DNA from: Chitinophaga sp. sic0106
Lineage (GTDB): Bacteria > Bacteroidota > Bacteroidia > Chitinophagales > Chitinophagaceae
Reading direction: 5' to 3'
Assembly: GCF_019219075.1 (NCBI RefSeq)
Contig: NZ_JAHUWJ010000006.1
Location: 1-64,000 of the forward strand
DNA length: 64,000 nt
Of this stretch, positions 1 to 8,571 are shown one piece after another (position 1 is the first letter of the stretch; each line of letters begins with the position of its first letter). The translations under genes were made by a program, and so were the position numbers. Below the pieces are notes generated by a model, which was not told where the DNA came from, searched no databases, and saw only the letters and a program-made list of their open reading frames with translations.

Positions 1-122
1 TGCCGCCAGCTTCCTTCAGATTCGCAGTCGCCCGCGACACCCTTGCTATTGGCTAACCCTTCCTACTACAAAGTGGGTTCGGGACTTGCACCCTATAGCA
101 GATCGCCATGCCTGGCGCACAC
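1..122 (-). mobile_element. Group IIC intron, 5' end (domain I start), cut by window edge
   Basis: Read on the minus strand from 122 downwards, the sequence opens with GTGTGCGCCAGGCATGG and continues with TATAGGGTGCAAGTCCCGAAC, GTTAGCC, GCAAGGGTGTC and GAATCTGAAGGAAGC. This is the order of conserved blocks at the 5' end of group IIC introns such as the crystallised Oceanobacillus iheyensis intron (GUGUG start, GGGUG..AGUCCCGAAC, AAGGGUGUC, AAUCUGAAGGAAGC), recalled from memory. The 5' splice boundary is therefore placed between 123 and 122. The rest of domain I, the reverse transcriptase/maturase gene if there is one, and the 3' end lie beyond position 1. Class C introns typically insert just behind rho-independent terminators, and here the intron abuts the T-run of one. 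Whether the element is complete or active cannot be judged from this window. Confidence 0.9.
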
Positions 123-161
123 AAAAAGGTCGTCGCGGATAACCGTGACGACCTCTTTTTT
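123..161 (-). terminator. Rho-independent terminator of the desaturase gene, group IIC intron target
   Basis: AGGTCGTC at 127-134 pairs with GACGACCT at 147-154, extended inward by a wobble pair and CGG/CCG around an ATAA loop. On the minus strand the stem is followed by a T-run (123-126) and then by the intron boundary at 122. On the plus strand it is also followed by a T-run (156-161), so it could work in both directions. It lies about 20 bases behind the stop codon of the desaturase. Confidence 0.85.
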
Positions 162-178
162 ATTCGTTTAAGCGGAAA

Positions 179-1090
179 CTATGCTCTTACCTCACTGGCA
201 GGTGTTCCATCCTGTAGCTGATTGATTTTATTGCTCTCCCTTACTTTAGCAGGTACCGGACGGATTTCCCATACAATACCAAACAAGCTCAGTGTTTTTA
301 ACACATAATAGGAGATGTCAACTTCCCACCAATAGAAACCCTGACGTGCAGAACTCTGATAGTAGTGGTGGTTGTTGTGCCATCCTTCGCCGAGGGTGAT
401 CAGCGCCAGCCATACACTGTTGCGGGATTGGTCGCCGGTTTTGTAACGCTGGTTACCAATTTTGTGCATCAGGGAATTGATGGTGAAAGTACCATGGTAC
501 AGGAAAATAGTGCTGGCAAAGAAACCGATGAACAGGGTAGATAAACCTGCGCTCCAGTCAAACCAACTGGTACCATTTACCTTGTTACCTACAAAATACA
601 CGGCAACAGCCAGTACCACCGCAGGAATCATATGCCATTTATTTAACCAGAACAGTTCCTTCGCCTTGTGATCCTTGATCAGATCCCAGCGGGTAGGCTT
701 ATATTCCGGGCCCATAATCCAGCCGATATGCGCATACCAGATGCCATAAATATTGGCAGAGTGTGGATCTTCCGGTGTGTCACTGTGTTTGTGGTGAATA
801 CGGTGATTGGCTGACCACCATAATGCGCCTTTCTGCAAACTGCTTTGCGCACCACCTGCAAGAATAAACTGAAAGAATCGCGACGTTTTAAATGCACGAT
901 GCGAGAAATAGCGGTGATAGCCCGCCGTCACAAAAAACATACGCACTACGTACAGTGCCGCGCACAATATCCAGTCAAATGCTGTTGTGCCGGTAAAAAA
1001 TGCAAGAAAGGGCACCAAATGTATGCCCAGGAAATCTACTTGAGCCCACCAGTTTGGCCGTGCTCTCTGTTGCTTAATCGCCTTGTTCAT
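179..1090 (-). CDS. Acyl-CoA (delta-9 type) fatty acid desaturase
   Basis: This is a 303-residue membrane diiron desaturase that would introduce a double bond into acyl chains and so adjust membrane fluidity. The three histidine boxes of the family are visible: HRYFSH at 59-64, HRIHH at 96-100 and HNNHH near 237. Hydrophobic segments lie around 20-55, 70-85 and 155-200. The length fits bacterial stearoyl-CoA desaturase-like proteins. The gene stands alone; its promoter lies immediately upstream with a -7 box only 4 bases from ATG, and its terminator carries the group IIC intron. Exact substrate (acyl-CoA or acyl lipid) and double-bond position cannot be read from the sequence. Confidence 0.92.
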   Translation of the reverse strand: MNKAIKQQRARPNWWAQVDFLGIHLVPFLAFFTGTTAFDWILCAALYVVRMFFVTAGYHRYFSHRAFKTSRFFQFILAGGAQSSLQKGALWWSANHRIHHKHSDTPEDPHSANIYGIWYAHIGWIMGPEYKPTRWDLIKDHKAKELFWLNKWHMIPAVVLAVAVYFVGNKVNGTSWFDWSAGLSTLFIGFFASTIFLYHGTFTINSLMHKIGNQRYKTGDQSRNSVWLALITLGEGWHNNHHYYQSSARQGFYWWEVDISYYVLKTLSLFGIVWEIRPVPAKVRESNKINQLQDGTPASEVRA

Positions 1091-1094
1091 CTCA

Positions 1095-1137
1095 CAAAGA
1101 TAGTTTCCAGAATTTGTTATAAATATGATTTAAATCA
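1095..1137 (-). promoter_or_regulatory. Desaturase promoter: -7 box plus 12-base palindrome
   Basis: On the minus strand TATCTTTG (1095-1102) matches the Bacteroidetes -7 consensus TAnnTTTG and lies 4 bases before ATG, which predicts a leaderless transcript. Upstream is the perfect palindrome TGATTTAAATCA at 1126-1137, a candidate operator for a lipid or redox regulator. A second TAnnTTTG match (TAACTTTG) lies just upstream of the palindrome. The palindrome's role is inferred from position only. Confidence 0.5.
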
Positions 1138-1250
1138 GATCGCGCAAAGTTAAGTTATTTAGCCTTCCCATCACCTCCCGGCTGAACATTTTACATTATG
1201 ATGTGTTAGGGTTGTATCAGAAAACCAAGTTTTAATTAAATAATTATATT

Positions 1251-1826
1251 ATGTCTAACCTCTTCAATGCGATCCGAAGTAATGTAAAATACTGGTGGCT
1301 GTACCTGCTCAATGGGATCATTTTCATCATCGCCGGGTTCGTAGTCTTCTCCAACCCCTTCAGCAGCTATGTACTGCTCAGTATATTCTTCGCCGTTACC
1401 CTTTTTGTGTCCGGTTTTGCTGAAATTATTTTCGCGGTGAGCAACCGGGAACATATGTATGGATGGGGATGGTCGCTGGCCTCTGGCATTATCGATCTCG
1501 TAGTAGGGCTGCTGCTCATGATTTACCCCGCCGTGAGTATGGCCGTTATTCCCATCTTCCTGGGATTCTGGTTCCTGTTCCGCGGTATCAGCCTGATTGT
1601 ATTTTCCATCCAGCTCAGCATGGAGAAAGTGCCTAACTGGGGATGGCTGCTCGTAGGAGGGATCATTCTTATTATGCTGTCCGTGTTTATCCTCGACAAC
1701 CCCGCCCTGGGCGTGGCCACCATCCTGGGGATCGTTGCCGCCTCCTTCTGGGTGGCTGGCGTGCTCGCCATCATTTTCGCATTCCGGCTCCGTCATGTGA
1801 AAAAGGAATTCAAGAAACTGGTGTGA
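1251..1826 (+). CDS. HdeD-like / DUF308 family membrane protein
   Basis: This 191-residue, very hydrophobic protein has about six membrane segments arranged as three repeated hairpins, the pattern of the HdeD/DUF308 family. In that family HdeD of E. coli is linked to acid resistance, but the biochemical activity is unknown. The repeats each have a GIxxIxxGxxxxxNP-like turn (NGIIFIIAGFVVFSNP, and ILIMLSVFILDNPALG). The C-terminus is basic (RLRHVKKEFKKL) and probably cytoplasmic. It is monocistronic, followed by a strong hairpin at 1882-1908. A role in acid stress is only a family-level guess. Confidence 0.8.
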   Translation: MSNLFNAIRSNVKYWWLYLLNGIIFIIAGFVVFSNPFSSYVLLSIFFAVTLFVSGFAEIIFAVSNREHMYGWGWSLASGIIDLVVGLLLMIYPAVSMAVIPIFLGFWFLFRGISLIVFSIQLSMEKVPNWGWLLVGGIILIMLSVFILDNPALGVATILGIVAASFWVAGVLAIIFAFRLRHVKKEFKKLV

Positions 1827-1881
1827 TTAATATCTCCCAAAAATAATATCAGGCCTGCGTTTTGTTCCCTGAAATTTTATC

Positions 1882-1908
1882 TTAGGAGAGACCAATGGTC
1901 TCTCCTAA
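1882..1908 (+). terminator. Hairpin behind the HdeD-like gene
   Basis: TTAGGAGAGACC (1882-1893) and GGTCTCTCCTAA (1897-1908) are perfect reverse complements around a 3-base loop. No clear T-run follows, so it may be a terminator or an mRNA-stabilising hairpin. Confidence 0.6.
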
Positions 1909-1966
1909 ATTATATTAAGCCTTGCTGAAGGCAGAAACTGGATAAAATTTTTGCCACCTATGCAGC

Positions 1967-1997
1967 TTTGCAGGAATCCCTGCGCTTCGTATATTTA
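1967..1997 (+). promoter_or_regulatory. Candidate Bacteroidetes promoter for the M1 peptidase
   Basis: TTTG at 1967-1970 and TATATTTA at 1990-1997 are separated by 19 bases, close to the TTTG-N19-TAnnTTTG pattern (the last base of the -7 box deviates). Start codon at 2024. Confidence 0.4.
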
Positions 1998-2023
1998 ACC
2001 TCCGACAAAAATCAACCGCATAC

Positions 2024-3979
2024 ATGACAATGAAATACCCACTTCTGCTGATGCTGCTGGCCACCAGCGCTGCAGCCTCCGCACAGTCGCCAGCTTATGA
2101 CCATCACGAGGCTTTCGCGCCATTATTTTATACCAGCAACGGCAACGAATACCGCGCCGCCGACGGTGCACCTGGCCCAAAATACTGGCAAAATGCCGCC
2201 GACTATAACATCGACGCTGCTTTGGATACCGTAAATCACCGTATTACCGGTACCGTTACCATTACTTACCGTAACAACAGCCCGCAGGCATTGCCATTCC
2301 TTTGGCTGCAGCTGGATCAGCAGCACTTCCGGGAAGATTCCCGCGGTACCGCCACCATTCCCGGAGGTAACGAACGCTTCTCCAATAAAGACTATACTAA
2401 AGGCTTTGAACTCAACACGGTTAAAATAATTCAAGGCAGCAAACAATCGGAAGCCAATTATATCACTACCGATACCCGAATGCAGGTGCGACTGGCAGAA
2501 CCGCTCAAATCCGGTGCCACCCTGCAACTGAAAATAGATTATGCCTATACTATCCCGCAGTATGGGATCGACCGCACCAGCCGCCTCAAATCGCGCAACG
2601 GCTGGGTGTATGAAATAGCCCAGTGGTACCCGCGCATGGCCGTGTACGACGATGTGCTCGGGTGGAATAACCTGCCCTACCTCGGCGGCGGTGAGTTCTA
2701 CCTGGAATACGGTGATTTTACCTATAATATCACCGCACCGGCCAATATGATCGTTGCCGGTTCCGGCGAGCTGACCAACCCCGGGCAGGTATTATCCGCC
2801 AAAGAACAGTCCCGGCTCGCCGCGGCTAAAAGCAGTGATAAAACGGTATTCATACGCGATAGTGTTGCCATGAAATCCAATACGGCAACGGGTACACGCA
2901 CCTGGCGCTTCGCCTGCAAAAATGCCCGCGACGTAGCCTGGGCCGCCTCCGCAGCATTTATCTGGGATGCCGCCCGTATTAACCTGCCAGGTAATAAAAA
3001 AGCGCTCGCGCAATCTGTTTATATCGCAGAAAATGCCGGCACCGGCGGCTGGGGAAGATCCACCGAATACGTAAAGGGCTGTATCGAACACTACTCGGAA
3101 AAATGGTATCCATACACTTACCCGGTAGCCACCAACGTGGCCGGTATGGTAGGCGGTATGGAATACCCGGGCATCGTGTTCTGCTCCTACAGGGCCAGCA
3201 ATGGCGGCCTATGGGGCGTTACCAACCACGAGTTCGGCCACAACTGGTTTCCCATGATCGTAGGCTCAAACGAACGTAAGTATGCCTGGATGGACGAAGG
3301 ATTCAATACCTTCATCAACGGTATCGCCACACAGGAATTTAATAACGGTGAATACTATACGAAATCATCGGTACAGCAACAAGCCCCCAGGATGTTCTCC
3401 AAATTTGAAGAACCACTAATGAACACACCGGACGTCATCGCATTAAGCTACATCGGCACGGCAGGCTATTATAAACCCGCTATGGGACTACAGGTGCTGC
3501 GTAATGTGGTGCTCGGGAAAGACCGGTTCGACTACGCCTTCCGCAAGTATATCGATGCCTGGGCCTTCAAACACCCGACACCCTATGATTTTTTCCGCAG
3601 CATAGAAAACGGCAGCGGGGAAGACCTCAGCTGGTTCTGGCGGGGCTGGTTCTTTAACAACTGGAAGCTGGATCAGGGAATTGAAAAAGTCACTTATCGC
3701 AAGGATGATCCTTCCCAAGGATCGCTAATCACCATCCGGAATTACAACCAGCTGCCCATGCCGGTAATTATCTCCATCACGGAAGCCAATGGCAAAACCA
3801 ATACCATTCAACTCCCGGTGGAAATATGGCAGCGCGGCAGCACCTGGACGATTCCGTATGCTTCTACCTCTAAACTGCTGAAAGTACAGCTGGACCCTGA
3901 AGGGCAGCTGCCGGATCTCAACCTGAAAAATAATACCTGGGAAGAAGCTGCAACCGGCGATACAACAGTGCAGAAATAA
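2024..3979 (+). CDS. Secreted M1 family zinc metallopeptidase (aminopeptidase N type)
   Basis: This 651-residue protein starts with a signal peptide ending near ASAQS (about residue 21). It carries the M1 zinc site HEFGH at 402-406 with the third ligand E425 in WMDEGF, and the exopeptidase-type motif GGMEY at 378-381. The N-terminal part (about 60-250) is the beta-sandwich of M1 enzymes. It would trim peptides from the N-terminus in the periplasm or outside the cell. ATG at 2030 is an alternative start in the same frame and leaves a normal signal peptide ([12 protein letters not shown]). cobQ follows after 25 bases but has its own -7 box, so an operon is not certain. Confidence 0.93.
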   Translation: MTMKYPLLLMLLATSAAASAQSPAYDHHEAFAPLFYTSNGNEYRAADGAPGPKYWQNAADYNIDAALDTVNHRITGTVTITYRNNSPQALPFLWLQLDQQHFREDSRGTATIPGGNERFSNKDYTKGFELNTVKIIQGSKQSEANYITTDTRMQVRLAEPLKSGATLQLKIDYAYTIPQYGIDRTSRLKSRNGWVYEIAQWYPRMAVYDDVLGWNNLPYLGGGEFYLEYGDFTYNITAPANMIVAGSGELTNPGQVLSAKEQSRLAAAKSSDKTVFIRDSVAMKSNTATGTRTWRFACKNARDVAWAASAAFIWDAARINLPGNKKALAQSVYIAENAGTGGWGRSTEYVKGCIEHYSEKWYPYTYPVATNVAGMVGGMEYPGIVFCSYRASNGGLWGVTNHEFGHNWFPMIVGSNERKYAWMDEGFNTFINGIATQEFNNGEYYTKSSVQQQAPRMFSKFEEPLMNTPDVIALSYIGTAGYYKPAMGLQVLRNVVLGKDRFDYAFRKYIDAWAFKHPTPYDFFRSIENGSGEDLSWFWRGWFFNNWKLDQGIEKVTYRKDDPSQGSLITIRNYNQLPMPVIISITEANGKTNTIQLPVEIWQRGSTWTIPYASTSKLLKVQLDPEGQLPDLNLKNNTWEEAATGDTTVQK

Positions 3980-3992
3980 CAAACGAAGCCTT

Positions 3993-4000
3993 TATTTTTG
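3993..4000 (+). promoter_or_regulatory. -7 box of cobQ (predicted leaderless start)
   Basis: TATTTTTG matches TAnnTTTG exactly and ends 4 bases before the cobQ ATG at 4005. No convincing TTTG -33 element lies 19 bases upstream. If used, transcription would begin at or next to the start codon. Confidence 0.45.
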
Positions 4001-4004
4001 CCGG

Positions 4005-5465
4005 ATGAAAAGTATCATGATCGTAGGCACGGCTTCGGATGTAGGTAAAAGTGTGATCACAGCAGGCTTTTGCCGCATATTCAGGCAGGACGGCTATTCG
4101 CCGGCACCTTTCAAGGCACAGAATATGTCGCTCAACAGCTATGCGACCCCCGACGGGCTGGAGATCGGCCGTGCACAAGCCGTGCAGGCCGAAGCCGCCG
4201 GCGTACCCTGCAGTACGGACATGAATCCCGTGTTGCTCAAGCCGGGCAGCGATGTGTCGGCCCAGCTGGTACTGCATGGCAAGCCCGCCGGCAATCGCAC
4301 CGCCGCCGAATACTTTACCACAGCGCACCACCTGGAACTGTTCAGGGAGGTGACCGTTGCCTACGATCGCCTGGCCGCCCGATATCACCCGGTGGTGATG
4401 GAGGGCGCCGGCAGTATTTCCGAAATCAATTTGTGGGACCGCGATATCGTGAATATGCGCATGGCCATGCATGCCAACGCGGACGTATACCTGGTGGCGG
4501 ATATCGACAGGGGCGGTATCTTCGGCAGTATCTATGGCACTTTAGCACTGTTGCCGCCAGCGCAGAAAGCGCTCGTGAAAGGTATTATCATCAATAAATT
4601 CCGGGGAGATATTCAATTATTTGAGGACGGTCGCCGGCAGCTGGAACAGTTAACCGGCCTGCCGGTGACCGGCGTATTGCCCTACTTTCGCGATATCCAT
4701 ATCGAAGAAGAAGACTCGGTATCGCTGGAAGCAAAACACAGACGCCTGGCCCATGACAAGGTAAATATCGCGGTGGTGCTGTTGCGGCATATGTCCAATT
4801 TTACCGACTTCAATGCTTTGGAAAAGTATGAGGAAATCAATCTCTTTTATACCGATAACCCCGCCGATATTATAAAAGCGGACGTGGTGATCCTGCCGGG
4901 CAGTAAAAACACGATTGGAGATTTAATGGCCATCCGCAGCAACGGCACGGCTTCGGCGGTAATGCAGGCAGCGGCTGCAGGCAAAACGGTGATCGGTATT
5001 TGTGGTGGCTACCAGATGATGGGCGCCACAGTAGCTGATCCGTACGGGGTAGAAGGGGAGATAAGAGAGGTCGCAGGGTTAGGATTATTGCCGGTAAATA
5101 CTGTACTGGCGCAGGAAAAAACTACGAAACAACGGTATTTTACTTTCAGGGAGCACCCGGAAACCTGCGTGGGTTATGAAATTCATATGGGTACTACTAC
5201 CGGCAGGGAGTTGTGCCCGGTAAATATTTTGGGAGATGGAAGTGCCGACGGTTACTGGGGTTCCGCAAAATGCTGGGGTACTTACCTGCACGGTATTCTT
5301 GATAATGAGGTGGTGGTAAAACAGGTGATTCATAGCATAGGCCGCCAGATCAGCACCCGGTTTGACTATGCCGCTTTTCGTCAGCAGCAGTATGATAAAT
5401 TGGCGGCCCTAATGCGTGAACATCTCGATCTAAATGCTGTTTATAGTTCATTGGTAAAACAATGA
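4005..5465 (+). CDS. cobQ: Cobyric acid synthase (adenosylcobyric acid synthase, glutamine-hydrolysing)
   Basis: CobQ (CbiP) amidates four side chains of adenosylcobyrinic acid a,c-diamide using glutamine and ATP, in the late part of cobalamin biosynthesis. The 486 residues show the family layout: an N-terminal ATP-binding domain with GTASDVGKS (8-16) and KAQNMSLNSY (37-46), and a C-terminal class I glutamine amidotransferase domain with the nucleophile C333 in GICGGYQMMG and the catalytic histidine in YLHGILDN near 429. The length is normal. The next gene, 10 bases downstream, is a CobD-like aminotransferase, so the two form a small cobalamin operon. No other cobalamin genes and no cobalamin riboswitch are seen here. 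Confidence 0.95.
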   Translation: MKSIMIVGTASDVGKSVITAGFCRIFRQDGYSPAPFKAQNMSLNSYATPDGLEIGRAQAVQAEAAGVPCSTDMNPVLLKPGSDVSAQLVLHGKPAGNRTAAEYFTTAHHLELFREVTVAYDRLAARYHPVVMEGAGSISEINLWDRDIVNMRMAMHANADVYLVADIDRGGIFGSIYGTLALLPPAQKALVKGIIINKFRGDIQLFEDGRRQLEQLTGLPVTGVLPYFRDIHIEEEDSVSLEAKHRRLAHDKVNIAVVLLRHMSNFTDFNALEKYEEINLFYTDNPADIIKADVVILPGSKNTIGDLMAIRSNGTASAVMQAAAAGKTVIGICGGYQMMGATVADPYGVEGEIREVAGLGLLPVNTVLAQEKTTKQRYFTFREHPETCVGYEIHMGTTTGRELCPVNILGDGSADGYWGSAKCWGTYLHGILDNEVVVKQVIHSIGRQISTRFDYAAFRQQQYDKLAALMREHLDLNAVYSSLVKQ

Positions 5466-5475
5466 GTTGTAAACT

Positions 5476-6498
5476 ATGAAACAAGGGCATGGGGATGACG
5501 CATATCTGGTCAACAAAAAAATAGTGGCTGATTTCAGCAGCAACCTCTGGTATGGCGGATTGCGGCCTGAGCTGAAAACCCACCTGGCGGGCATGTTGGA
5601 TACAATCGGACATTACCCGCAGGTAGCCGGTGAACGGTTGCAGCAACTGATGGAAAAGCACCTGAAGGTTGGGCCGGACAATATCCTGCTCACTGATGGT
5701 GCCACACAGGGAATCTACCTCATTGCGCAGGCCTTTGCCGGCGCTACTACCACAGTGGTAGGTCCCACTTATCCCGAATACGCGGACGCCAGCCGCCTCT
5801 TTGGCCACCAGCTGCGCTACATTAACTGGGATCGGCTGGCCGATGGCATTCACATTGACTCCGATATCTTTTTTATCTGTAATCCGAATAATCCCGGCGG
5901 ACAAGTATATCCCGGCGATCAGCTCCAGCAGCTGATTACAGCCAACCGTAAACGCATCTTTGTGGTGGACGAGGCCTATATCCAGTTTACCCGTGAAACA
6001 ACTTCCCTGCTGCCACATTTGCATCGCCTGCCCAACCTGCTGATCCTGCGTTCGCCTACCAAAGCCGCCTGCTTTCCTGGCTTGCGCTTCGGTTATATAG
6101 CCGGACAAAAGGCCTTGCTGGATAAGGTGCGCGCTTTTCAGATGCCCTGGGCCATCAATCAGCTGGCTTTGGCGGCCGGCACCTTTTTAATTACAAATCC
6201 TGCCATATTTGATTTTCCGCTGGATAACCTGCTTGGCGATGCTTTTCAACTGAGAGAAAAGCTGAAAACAATACCGGAGCTGAAAGTCTACCCCACGTAT
6301 ACGCATTATTTTTTATTTGAAACATTGACCGGTACGGCGGCGGAATTGAAGTCGTGGCTGATCGACAAATACGGCATTCTTATCAGGGACGCCTCCAATA
6401 TTGAGGGACTCTCCAATGGATTTTGCAGAGTTGCCTGTCAACAGGAAAAAGACAACAAATTACTGTTCACCGCACTCAGGAAATGGGCATTCCAATAA
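5476..6498 (+). CDS. PLP-dependent class I/II aminotransferase, CobD-like (putative threonine-phosphate decarboxylase)
   Basis: This 340-residue fold-type I PLP enzyme has the PLP-phosphate and ring contacts expected of histidinol-phosphate aminotransferase/CobD relatives: CNPNNPGG (135-142), DEAYIQF (165-171), and the Schiff-base lysine K196 in SPTKAACFPGLRFGY. CobD decarboxylates L-threonine phosphate to aminopropanol phosphate, the linker of the cobalamin nucleotide loop. That role is inferred from its position 10 bases behind cobQ. Sequence alone does not exclude a histidinol-phosphate-type transaminase. The 179 bases that follow hold no gene or strong hairpin. Confidence 0.8.
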   Translation: MKQGHGDDAYLVNKKIVADFSSNLWYGGLRPELKTHLAGMLDTIGHYPQVAGERLQQLMEKHLKVGPDNILLTDGATQGIYLIAQAFAGATTTVVGPTYPEYADASRLFGHQLRYINWDRLADGIHIDSDIFFICNPNNPGGQVYPGDQLQQLITANRKRIFVVDEAYIQFTRETTSLLPHLHRLPNLLILRSPTKAACFPGLRFGYIAGQKALLDKVRAFQMPWAINQLALAAGTFLITNPAIFDFPLDNLLGDAFQLREKLKTIPELKVYPTYTHYFLFETLTGTAAELKSWLIDKYGILIRDASNIEGLSNGFCRVACQQEKDNKLLFTALRKWAFQ

Positions 6499-6677
6499 GC
6501 CCGTATATTCATAAACGTTATATATCAAAAACTCCGGAGAATTCCGGTGCTACTGAACTAAATAGATCTGTCAAAAGTTATAAATTGTATCAGGAAATCT
6601 GAACAGCGGAGTTACTTCCCGGGAAAATGATGATCTTTGTTTTGAATCATATTTACAGGAGACAAGTAAGCTAAACC

Positions 6678-7562
6678 ATGTATAATTCAAAGTTTCCCTC
6701 GATAAGCATTTTGGGATGTGGCTGGGTAGGAAAGCCGCTGGCGCTGCATTTGCAGGCAGCAGGCTATCGCGTGAAAGGGTCCAGAACTACGGCTGCCGGC
6801 GTGGAGGAAATGAACCGGTTGGGCGTACAGGGGTGCCTGGTAAAGCTGGAAGAAACGAAGATGACGGCTGATCCTGAATTCTGGGATGCAGATGTACTTA
6901 TCATAGACGTGCCCCCACGTATGCAAAGAGGAGAAGGCGCGTTTGTAGAGGAGATGACCACACTGGTTGGTCACCTGCGTACCACCCGTATTGGAAAAGT
7001 TATTTTTATCAGTTCTACCTCTGTATACCCGAACGTAAACGATAAGGTAACGGAGGAATGTACGAAGTTGCCTGATACGCCCAACGGCCTGGCGCTGCTC
7101 AAAGCAGAGCAGTTGCTGATGCAGGCAACCGCCTGGGATACCGTTGTGTTGCGATTTGGAGGCCTTGCTGGCTACGATCGTATGCCAACCACCCAAAGGA
7201 AGGTAAACGAAGCAAAAGGCCAGGATATGCCCCTAAACCTTATTCATCGGCTGGATTGCCTGGGCGTAATTGCTGCCGTGCTGGAAAAGGATTGCTGGAA
7301 CGAAGTGTTTAACGCCTGCGCCAGTTCACATCCGATGAAGTTTAACTACCATGTGGCAGCGGCTGCGCATTATGGCTTTCTGCGTCCCAGGCGCAAAACC
7401 CCGGACGACGAGTCGTACAAGATCGTGTCCAATTCCAAGTTGAAAAAAATGTTGGGATATACTTTTATATACGATAACCCGCTGGAGTTTTTTGAAGCGG
7501 AGCCGGGTTCTTCAGCCGGTAAAATGGCAGAAGCAGACCGGCAGGGGTCAAAGCAGGTTTGA
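6678..7562 (+). CDS. Atypical SDR / NAD-dependent epimerase-like protein (YeeZ-like)
   Basis: This 294-residue Rossmann-fold protein has the dinucleotide-binding motif GCGWVGKP at 13-20 and the strand-loop VIFISSTSVY typical of extended SDR epimerases, followed by ALLKAEQLL in place of the classical YxxxK helix. It therefore resembles the YeeZ/WcaG-like atypical SDR group whose substrate is unknown. The C-terminal 40 residues (after LEFFEAEPG) are polar and not conserved-looking. It stands alone between the cobalamin genes and a group of small genes. Confidence 0.75.
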   Translation: MYNSKFPSISILGCGWVGKPLALHLQAAGYRVKGSRTTAAGVEEMNRLGVQGCLVKLEETKMTADPEFWDADVLIIDVPPRMQRGEGAFVEEMTTLVGHLRTTRIGKVIFISSTSVYPNVNDKVTEECTKLPDTPNGLALLKAEQLLMQATAWDTVVLRFGGLAGYDRMPTTQRKVNEAKGQDMPLNLIHRLDCLGVIAAVLEKDCWNEVFNACASSHPMKFNYHVAAAAHYGFLRPRRKTPDDESYKIVSNSKLKKMLGYTFIYDNPLEFFEAEPGSSAGKMAEADRQGSKQV

Positions 7563-7682
7563 CATTACAAGCGGCCTGTATGCGCCAATAAGGGATTTAA
7601 CGAAAATTTGGGTACAATCTGCGAAAAAAATCTTAATTTGATTGGACCTAAGTCAACGTTCAACTGCTAAACCTGGTAAATT

Positions 7683-7982
7683 GTGAATCCTTTATTCCTG
7701 ACCACCCTGACCATTGCCGCCATAGGCGGAGTTATCTTTATTTACAAAGTATCTTCCAGAAAGAAATCCATTCCTGCAGTGCTACGCTCTGCCGCCATCG
7801 TCAAGATCAACAGCTATAAGTCGTTCGGCATTATGGCTACCGTTCGGTTCAACGATGCCGGTGTACCACAGGTAGGGGACCAGATTCAACAGGAAGGCCA
7901 CACCTATAAAATCAAAGGTGTGATTTCTGAAAGTCCCCAGCAGCATGACCAGGTATGGGAATGCAAGCTCGAAAAAATCTAA
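7683..7982 (+). CDS. Small membrane-anchored protein of unknown function
   Basis: This 99-residue protein starts at GTG (MNPLFLTTLT); no ATG is available that keeps the N-terminal hydrophobic segment. Residues 3-22 form one membrane span followed by KVSSRKK, so the rest is probably cytoplasmic. The soluble part (about 32-99) looks like a small beta-rich domain (MATVRFNDAG, VGDQIQQEGHTYKIKGV). I do not recognise a family. It is separated from the next small gene by only 6 bases, suggesting co-transcription. Confidence 0.6.
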   Translation: MNPLFLTTLTIAAIGGVIFIYKVSSRKKSIPAVLRSAAIVKINSYKSFGIMATVRFNDAGVPQVGDQIQQEGHTYKIKGVISESPQQHDQVWECKLEKI

Positions 7983-7988
7983 TACTCA

Positions 7989-8276
7989 ATGCAGTATGTC
8001 AAAATATATTGGTTAAACCCGGAAGATGACAGTGCCGAAATCCAATTTAGTGAACTGGATGACGGCCGCTTTGAACGCAGGAAGATTGAAATCTATCCGG
8101 ACGGTAGTTTTGGCATCGCAGACAGTACCTTTAATTTTGGAGGGACAGCCCTCAGTGTGGAACCATTGCCTCAACCGGACGGACTGGACGATAAGTCGCG
8201 CCCGGTAGCGGAAATCCTTTCTCAGAAAGAGTTTGAAGATGTATGGTACAAATACTATAACTTCTTGTCGTCCTGA
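7989..8276 (+). CDS. DUF6881-like small protein
   Basis: This 95-residue protein has the look of the DUF6881 family: a start like MxYVKIxW, then SELDDGRFERRKIEIYPDGSFGIAD, where a (D/E)DxRxExRKIEIFxDG core is typical. The function is unknown. The family turns up near polymorphic toxin systems in some genomes, but no toxin gene is seen here. The C-terminal motif ILSQKEFEDVWY also fits. It follows the small membrane protein by 6 bases. Confidence 0.65.
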   Translation: MQYVKIYWLNPEDDSAEIQFSELDDGRFERRKIEIYPDGSFGIADSTFNFGGTALSVEPLPQPDGLDDKSRPVAEILSQKEFEDVWYKYYNFLSS

Positions 8277-8325
8277 TTTTCCCCTGGCCTGCCATTTGCG
8301 TTGAATAACCCTAAAATACTAGTAT

Positions 8326-8565
8326 ATGCAGCCATTTATGATCAAAACGCCCTTCGGCCGCTTTTATGTAAAACCCGCCGGTACTCCAGATCACGAACGC
8401 TTTGCCGTAGATGTGAACGGGGAAGAAATTATGCTGGAAATGGACGACGACGGTTATATGCGTGCACCAGGTGCCACCGATGCCGGACACCGCCTGAATA
8501 TGGGGCTGCTCAATAAAATCGCCGATGAAATCACCGGCTTTTTTGCGCAGCTGGGTAAAAGGTAA
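8326..8565 (+). CDS. Small hypothetical protein
   Basis: This 79-residue acidic protein has no signal peptide or membrane segment and I recognise no family. It starts MQPFMIKTPFGRFYVKPAG and has a beta-hairpin-like middle (FAVDVNGEEIMLEMDDDGYM) and an amphipathic C-terminal helix (LLNKIADEITGFFAQLGK). It is third in a run of small genes on the same strand (49 bases after the DUF6881-like gene) and ends 6 bases from the stop of the convergent hybrid kinase gene. An overlapping frame from 8301 is judged a shadow because its product is arginine- and cysteine-rich and low in complexity. Confidence 0.55.
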   Translation: MQPFMIKTPFGRFYVKPAGTPDHERFAVDVNGEEIMLEMDDDGYMRAPGATDAGHRLNMGLLNKIADEITGFFAQLGKR

Positions 8566-8571
8566 GCAAGC

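Noticed and set aside
5350..6108. A 252-codon frame opposite cobQ and the CobD-like gene
   Set aside because: Antisense to a PLP enzyme with clear motifs; no domain seen.
8301..8516. An alternative 71-codon frame overlapping the third small gene
   Set aside because: Its product is rich in arginine and cysteine and resembles an out-of-frame translation; the 8326 frame has normal composition.
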